The notes below the pieces were generated by a model. That model saw only the letters and a program-made list of their open reading frames with translations. It had not been told where the DNA came from and searched no databases. Below are positions 60,203-64,000 of a stretch of 64,000 nucleotides of DNA, piece by piece. Source of the DNA: Symmachiella dynata (GTDB lineage Bacteria > Planctomycetota > Planctomycetia > Planctomycetales > Planctomycetaceae); assembly GCF_007747995.1 (NCBI RefSeq), contig NZ_CP036276.1:6996001-7060000 (forward strand), in the 5' to 3' direction. Position 1 is the first letter of the stretch. Each line of letters opens with the position of its first letter. The position numbers were made by a program, and so were the translations under genes.

Positions 60203-61464
60203 GGCAGCACCTCGACTTCCGGAATCGGCACCACGAATTGTCCGCCCCAGCGGCGGATTTCGGCCAGTTGCTGCGTGATCTCGTCGCGAAGATTCCAGGG
60301 AAAGATCACCACATAATCGGGGCGATGCATGTTGATCGCATCTGGATGCAAAATCGGAATCTGCGTGCCGGGAATAAAGTGTTGTTGTTTGCGCGGATTG
60401 CGGTCGACGGTGAAGTCGATGAATTCGACATCCACGCCGCAATAATTCAACAGAGTCGTCGCCTTGGCCGGTGCGCCATAACCGGCGACGCGCGCTCCTT
60501 TCAACTTCGCATCCAGCAAAAACTGTAACAACGACAATTTCGCCACGCGCAACTGGCGGTTGAAGTCGCGATACGTCTCGAGCCGCTCCAAACCGCGGCC
60601 CCGTTCTATCTCAATCAGTTCTTCAACAGCGGTCGCTATTTCAGGATTCGCCTCGGCATGCCGCGCGAAGACCCGCAATGACCCGCCGTGCGTCGGCAAT
60701 TGCTCGACATCGGTGACAGTCAGATTGTGAGCTGCAAAGATCCCCTGCACGACGGCCAACGATAGGTAGGAAACGTGCTCGTGGTAAATCGTGTCGAACT
60801 GAATGGACTCGATCAGCCGCAACAAATGCGGAAACTCGACCGTGATCAAACCGTCGGGTTTCAATAACAATTTGAGGCCGGCAACAAAGTCGTTGATGTC
60901 CGGCACGTGAGCCAACACGTTGTTGGCGATCAATAAGTCGGCGTTTAATCCCCGCGCCGACAAATGCTCGGCATACGGTTTTCCGAAGAACGTTGCATCT
61001 GTGGGAATCCCGGCGGCGACGGCGACCTTGGCCACGTTTGCCGCTGGATCGACGCCGTGAACCGCGATGCCCTGTTTTTGAAAACAGCTCAGCAAACAAC
61101 CATCGTTGCTGCCAATTTCCACAACCTGCGAGGCGTTGTCGAGTTGGAGTTGGGTTGCCATTCGTTCCGCGTACTGTTGGCAATGCCTTAACCAACTGCG
61201 GGAATAGGAAGAGACGTACGCATATTCCCCAAACAACGTTTGCGGCGATTCCAAGTGCTCCAATTGCACGAGTCGACATTCGGGACAGACTTGGACGTGC
61301 AGCGGATGGAACGGTTCCACCGCGCGCTGCCGATCCATGGGGACATAGGAATTCGCCAACGGCATCATTCCCAGGTCGGCGAACGTGACGTTTAACCGGC
61401 TTTGGCAAAACCGGCAGTGGGCACCTGTGTATTCAACGGTATCTTCGTGCCGAGAAATTGGCAA
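60199..61464 (-). CDS. Zinc-ribbon class I SAM-dependent sugar C-methyltransferase
   Basis: About 421 residues if TTG 61464 is the start. HCRFCQSRL and, ~35 residues on, VCPECRLVQ form the N-terminal four-Cys zinc domain. MATQLQLDNASQVVEIGSND with GCLL is the SAM-binding loop, followed by IYHEHVSYLS, a conserved element of this family. The C-terminal third (GARVAGYGAPAKATTLLNYC) is the SAM-MT C-terminal domain. Relatives methylate C-3 of 4-keto-deoxysugar nucleotides. The start is doubtful: it must lie inside rfbG (stop 61392), with no ATG close to the conserved region. Confidence 0.88.
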   Translation of the reverse strand: MPISRHEDTVEYTGAHCRFCQSRLNVTFADLGMMPLANSYVPMDRQRAVEPFHPLHVQVCPECRLVQLEHLESPQTLFGEYAYVSSYSRSWLRHCQQYAERMATQLQLDNASQVVEIGSNDGCLLSCFQKQGIAVHGVDPAANVAKVAVAAGIPTDATFFGKPYAEHLSARGLNADLLIANNVLAHVPDINDFVAGLKLLLKPDGLITVEFPHLLRLIESIQFDTIYHEHVSYLSLAVVQGIFAAHNLTVTDVEQLPTHGGSLRVFARHAEANPEIATAVEELIEIERGRGLERLETYRDFNRQLRVAKLSLLQFLLDAKLKGARVAGYGAPAKATTLLNYCGVDVEFIDFTVDRNPRKQQHFIPGTQIPILHPDAINMHRPDYVVIFPWNLRDEITQQLAEIRRWGGQFVVPIPEVEVLP

Positions 61465-62519
61465 ATTTGCTGTTGCGTCACCGCGCGTGCGTCGAGTCCG
61501 TTCTGAAACGCTTGGTACCATTGAACCGTCCATTGTAAAGCGGTGTCGAGTGTCGTGCGGGGCCACCATCCCAGTTCCTCCCGCGCCTTTTCACAATTCA
61601 GTTTGAGTGAATGAGCTTCGCACGGTTGCTCGCCGACGGCCAATTCCCAGGAGGCGTCTCCCTCCCACAATTCGGCCAGTCGATCGGCAATCACCGAAAC
61701 CGGTTGTGCATCTTCATCGCGGGGACCGAAATTCCAAGCCTCGGAAAAATCGCCGGGGGCGTCCCACAGCTTTTCGGCCAACATTAAATAGCCCTTGAGC
61801 GGTTCCAAAACGTGTTGCCAGGGCCGCACGAACAGGGGATTGCGGATTGCGGCGGGTTGATCCGCTGCGAAGGCCCGCATCAAATCAGGAACCAGACGGT
61901 CTTCAGCCCAGTCGCCGCCGCCAATGACATTGCCGCTGCGGACCGTTGCGATGGCTGTCTCAGCTTTCGCCGTGGATGAGAAAAAGGAGTCGCGGTAAGC
62001 GGCGGTGATCAACTCGGCGCACCCCTTACTACTGCTGTAGGGATCGCTGCCTCCCATGGGGTCTGCTTCGACGAAGCCATGGATCGCGTCATGATTTTGG
62101 TAGCATTTGTCACTCGTGACGACAATCGCGACGCGGACACCAGATGTCTGTCGCACGGCTTCCAGCACGTGAGCCGTTCCCATGACGTTGGTAGCATAGG
62201 TTTCGAGCGGTTCGTGATAGGAGCGTCGCACCAAACTCTGCGCCGCCATGTGAATCACGATCTCCGGCTGTGCATCGCGAACCGTGGTGCGCAGGTGTTC
62301 GAAGTTGCGGACATCGCCGCGAATCGAGCGTAGGTCATCGTCAAGATGGGCGAGCTCAAACAGCGCTGGTTGTGTGGGGATGTCGCGGGCAAAACCGACG
62401 ACCTCGGCGCCTAGCTCTTTGAGCAATAGACAGAGCCAAGCTCCCTTAAAGCCCGTATGGCCGGTCACCAGCACACGTTTTCCGCGCCAAAACGGCTGCC
62501 ATAGTCTGCCGCCTTCCAT
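61392..62519 (-). CDS. rfbG: CDP-glucose 4,6-dehydratase
   Basis: The protein has 375 residues from ATG 62519 (MEGGRLWQPFWRG), with AGGAGGG about ten bases upstream. VTGHTGFKGAWL (NAD loop), VIHMAAQSLVRRSYHEP, VVTSDKCYQNH, DPYSSSKGCAEL (Tyr/Lys) and SGNVIGGGDWAEDRLVPD are RfbG-type. It makes CDP-4-keto-6-deoxyglucose, the entry to CDP-dideoxy- and branched sugars. Its usual partner RfbF (glucose-1-phosphate cytidylyltransferase) is not in the window. It is first in the run rfbG, methyltransferase, rfbC, epimerase. Confidence 0.94.
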   Translation of the reverse strand: MEGGRLWQPFWRGKRVLVTGHTGFKGAWLCLLLKELGAEVVGFARDIPTQPALFELAHLDDDLRSIRGDVRNFEHLRTTVRDAQPEIVIHMAAQSLVRRSYHEPLETYATNVMGTAHVLEAVRQTSGVRVAIVVTSDKCYQNHDAIHGFVEADPMGGSDPYSSSKGCAELITAAYRDSFFSSTAKAETAIATVRSGNVIGGGDWAEDRLVPDLMRAFAADQPAAIRNPLFVRPWQHVLEPLKGYLMLAEKLWDAPGDFSEAWNFGPRDEDAQPVSVIADRLAELWEGDASWELAVGEQPCEAHSLKLNCEKAREELGWWPRTTLDTALQWTVQWYQAFQNGLDARAVTQQQICQFLGTKIPLNTQVPTAGFAKAG

Positions 62520-62876
62520 GGCGTGCCCTCCTAAACTCATTTCCAGTGAGATCATTTTCGCCAGACGAAGTCCCTCGTCGAGCGAAAGCGGGGCGTAATG
62601 TGGCAGAAACATTCCGCAGGGTCAATATGTAATTGAGATGCCGTCCGGCAACTCAAATGACGATATTTTTAGCCACAGATGAAACACGGATCAAACACAG
62701 ATTCGAGGAAGGCGGCAGACAAATCCCCAAACCGACGGCTTGCCGTCGTGCACGGTTATCCATGCCAAGTAACACCTTCGCACTGGCAAAGCCAGTGGCA
62801 CCCTATTTTTCAGCTGTGATTATGCATGGGTGACGGGAATAGACACCGGTGGCGTGAAACCGCGTGGCCAACCGTT
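62520..62876. repeat. Intergenic region with several dispersed repeats
   Basis: TTTTTAGCCACAGATGAAAC and ACGGATCAAACACAG (62666-62701), CGACGGC-TT-GCCGTCG (62733-62748) and CACTGGC-AAA-GCCAGTG, then GCACCCTATTTTT (62781-62810). The rfbG promoter must lie at its left end; no gene. Confidence 0.65.
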
Positions 62877-63839
62877 CTATTTTATCGTCGCACCGTGATT
62901 CATCGGTTTGACACAGCGGATGTCGCAGTTTTGGCAATTCGGGTCGCTGCGCAATTCGCCGCATAGCACGTCCGCGTGTGATTGATCGCGACAGAGTACA
63001 AAGAGCGTTGGGCCCCAGGATGTTTGGCCGATTCCCGTATAGCCCCGTTCCCGAATGACCGGTGCCAATTGTTGCATCGCCGGTGAGGCGAAGACTCCCC
63101 CTTGTGTCGGGGCAAAATATTCACCGACCATCCGACCGAATTCGTAAATGGCCGCACTACAGGCGTCGAAATCGGCTTCGATCACAGCCGGCATCATTTG
63201 CAATAATAAAATCCGGCAAAGCGTATCGGTCATGTCCGTCGGCATCGGGGCCATCTCGGCAAAGGCCTTCAATTCCGCTGATCCGGAGAGCCCGCTGAAT
63301 TCTTTGGGGGTCACCAGCACAAATCGCCATTCGCTTGGAAACTCGGCGTGTCCCACCAGTGGGGCAACGGCGTCCTTGCTCCGTTTGCCGCCGTCGATGA
63401 GGAACCCTCCCCGCTCAAAACCGTGGATGCCCAGTCCCGACCGCAAACCCCGCCCGACACGTTCGGCCAACGGAATCGCAGGAGTCGCTGATTCACCAGC
63501 CAGCACCGCTAGCACGCGGGCGGTGGCCAAACCGAGTTGCGTTCCCGAACCGAGCCCCGCATGTGGCGGAATCACTTGCTCCAGGTTGATGCGGCAAGGG
63601 GGAGGCTGCTTGCCGTTTGGAATGGATTCCCGGTAGGCGCCGACGAATCGGCGCACGCGATCGGCAGCAATTTCGTCTCCAATTACCTCGTCAGCTTCGG
63701 CGACGGTTCCGCGCAGGCGATAACCGATTCCTGAGACCATCACCCCGGCGCCGCCGAATTGCCGCGAGATTTGGGGCGAATGCGCTAACAGCCCAAAATG
63801 TAGCCTCGCACCGGTTTCGACAACAACTTCGTCGGTCAT
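62877..63839 (-). CDS. Beta-ribofuranosylaminobenzene 5'-phosphate synthase family (GHMP fold)
   Basis: The protein has 320 residues from ATG 63839 (MTDEVVVETGARLHFGLLAH). The N-terminal block and PPHAGLGSGTQLGLATARVL (GHMP-type phosphate loop) are diagnostic, as are GLGIHGFERGGFLIDGG and ASPAMQQLAPVIRERGYTGI, then GQTSWGPTLFVL. The enzyme joins 4-hydroxybenzoate or p-aminobenzoate to PRPP in (tetrahydro)methanopterin synthesis. Planctomycetes are among the few bacteria with H4MPT-linked C1 genes, so the assignment fits. No other C1 gene is in the window. The frame continues to 63929. Confidence 0.9.
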   Translation of the reverse strand: MTDEVVVETGARLHFGLLAHSPQISRQFGGAGVMVSGIGYRLRGTVAEADEVIGDEIAADRVRRFVGAYRESIPNGKQPPPCRINLEQVIPPHAGLGSGTQLGLATARVLAVLAGESATPAIPLAERVGRGLRSGLGIHGFERGGFLIDGGKRSKDAVAPLVGHAEFPSEWRFVLVTPKEFSGLSGSAELKAFAEMAPMPTDMTDTLCRILLLQMMPAVIEADFDACSAAIYEFGRMVGEYFAPTQGGVFASPAMQQLAPVIRERGYTGIGQTSWGPTLFVLCRDQSHADVLCGELRSDPNCQNCDIRCVKPMNHGATIK

Positions 63840-64000
63840 GATCTCACTACTTCCGTCCGCCTCGGCCAAACGACTCTCGATTTCCGGTTTTTCTTCCCCC
63901 AGATTAACGAATCGGCTGTCGGGACGCAAAATCGTGGCGGTGGATATTTTTTGTGGTGAGAAATGTTGCCGCTGCGGGTTATCTTAAAACGCCATCGCCG

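Noticed and set aside
1-64000. tRNA or rRNA genes
   Set aside because: No tRNA-like cloverleaf with a GTTCGANTC loop in an intergenic region and no rRNA stretch was seen by eye; a tRNAscan run would settle it.

Overview
The window reads as an ordinary stretch of chromosome from a member of the Planctomycetes (PVC superphylum). The evidence is a PVC-type heme-binding protein with HEAT repeats (52417-55560), a DUF1501 protein with a twin-arginine leader (20488-22392), a LEPR/LEDR-motif surface protein with RTX repeats (41571-42920), a small basic protein of the PVC signature type (10665-10874), a methanopterin-type beta-RFA-P synthase (62877-63839), and weak or absent Shine-Dalgarno sites at many genes. 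The genus cannot be fixed from sequence alone. I saw no insertion sequence, phage gene, CRISPR array, tRNA or rRNA.

Layout. 1-431 is the end of parB. 575-2000 holds a broken membrane gene and a dense cluster of palindromic intergenic repeats. 2095-5206 has a radical SAM protein, a membrane protein carrying rearranged acyl-carrier-protein halves, and hemL. 5267-5860 is a PilZ protein. 6143-12961 is a lipid block: promoter, FabZ-like, FabG, an unusual ACP, a second FabZ-like, FabF, the small basic protein and a GH3-type adenylating enzyme. 12925-18920 (minus) has a Ser/Thr kinase, prs, a GlmU-like nucleotidyltransferase, two small proteins and an outer-membrane beta-barrel. 19223-25229 has small proteins, DUF1501, miaA and an SRPBCC protein. 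25377-30857 has a promoter, a leader peptide and attenuator, then cimA, valS and a bifunctional-nuclease-domain protein. 31292-33856 is purB-queG. 33844-41212 has a WD40-like lipoprotein, an SGNH-nitrilase fusion, a PbfA-like aminotransferase-fold enzyme, comB with an ECF sigma factor, and a radical SAM protein. 41571-45594 has the RTX protein, a Cys-rich lipoprotein and def-fmt. 46020-52094 (minus) has an NhaD-type antiporter and a signalling set (HDOD-GGDEF, CheX-like, FHA, receiver). 52417-58244 has the PVC heme protein, a hairpin-rich tandem repeat array, a lipoprotein and a MraY/WecA-type transferase. 58681-62519 is a CDP-deoxysugar set (rfbG, C-methyltransferase, rfbC, epimerase). 62877-63839 is the RFA-P synthase.

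The strongest regulatory signal is upstream of the citramalate synthase gene. A TTGACA-N17-TATTAT promoter is followed by a 31-codon leader peptide with six Ile codons, three of them consecutive. A rho-independent terminator follows, and a mutually exclusive antiterminator pairing overlaps the leader stop codon. This is the architecture of an isoleucine-responsive attenuator.

The second theme is the intergenic DNA. Several short palindrome families recur, 7-bp-periodic mosaic repeats occur at about ten loci, and a roughly 1.1 kb array is built of hairpin-rich units. At least three genes take their C-terminal codons and stop from such repeats.
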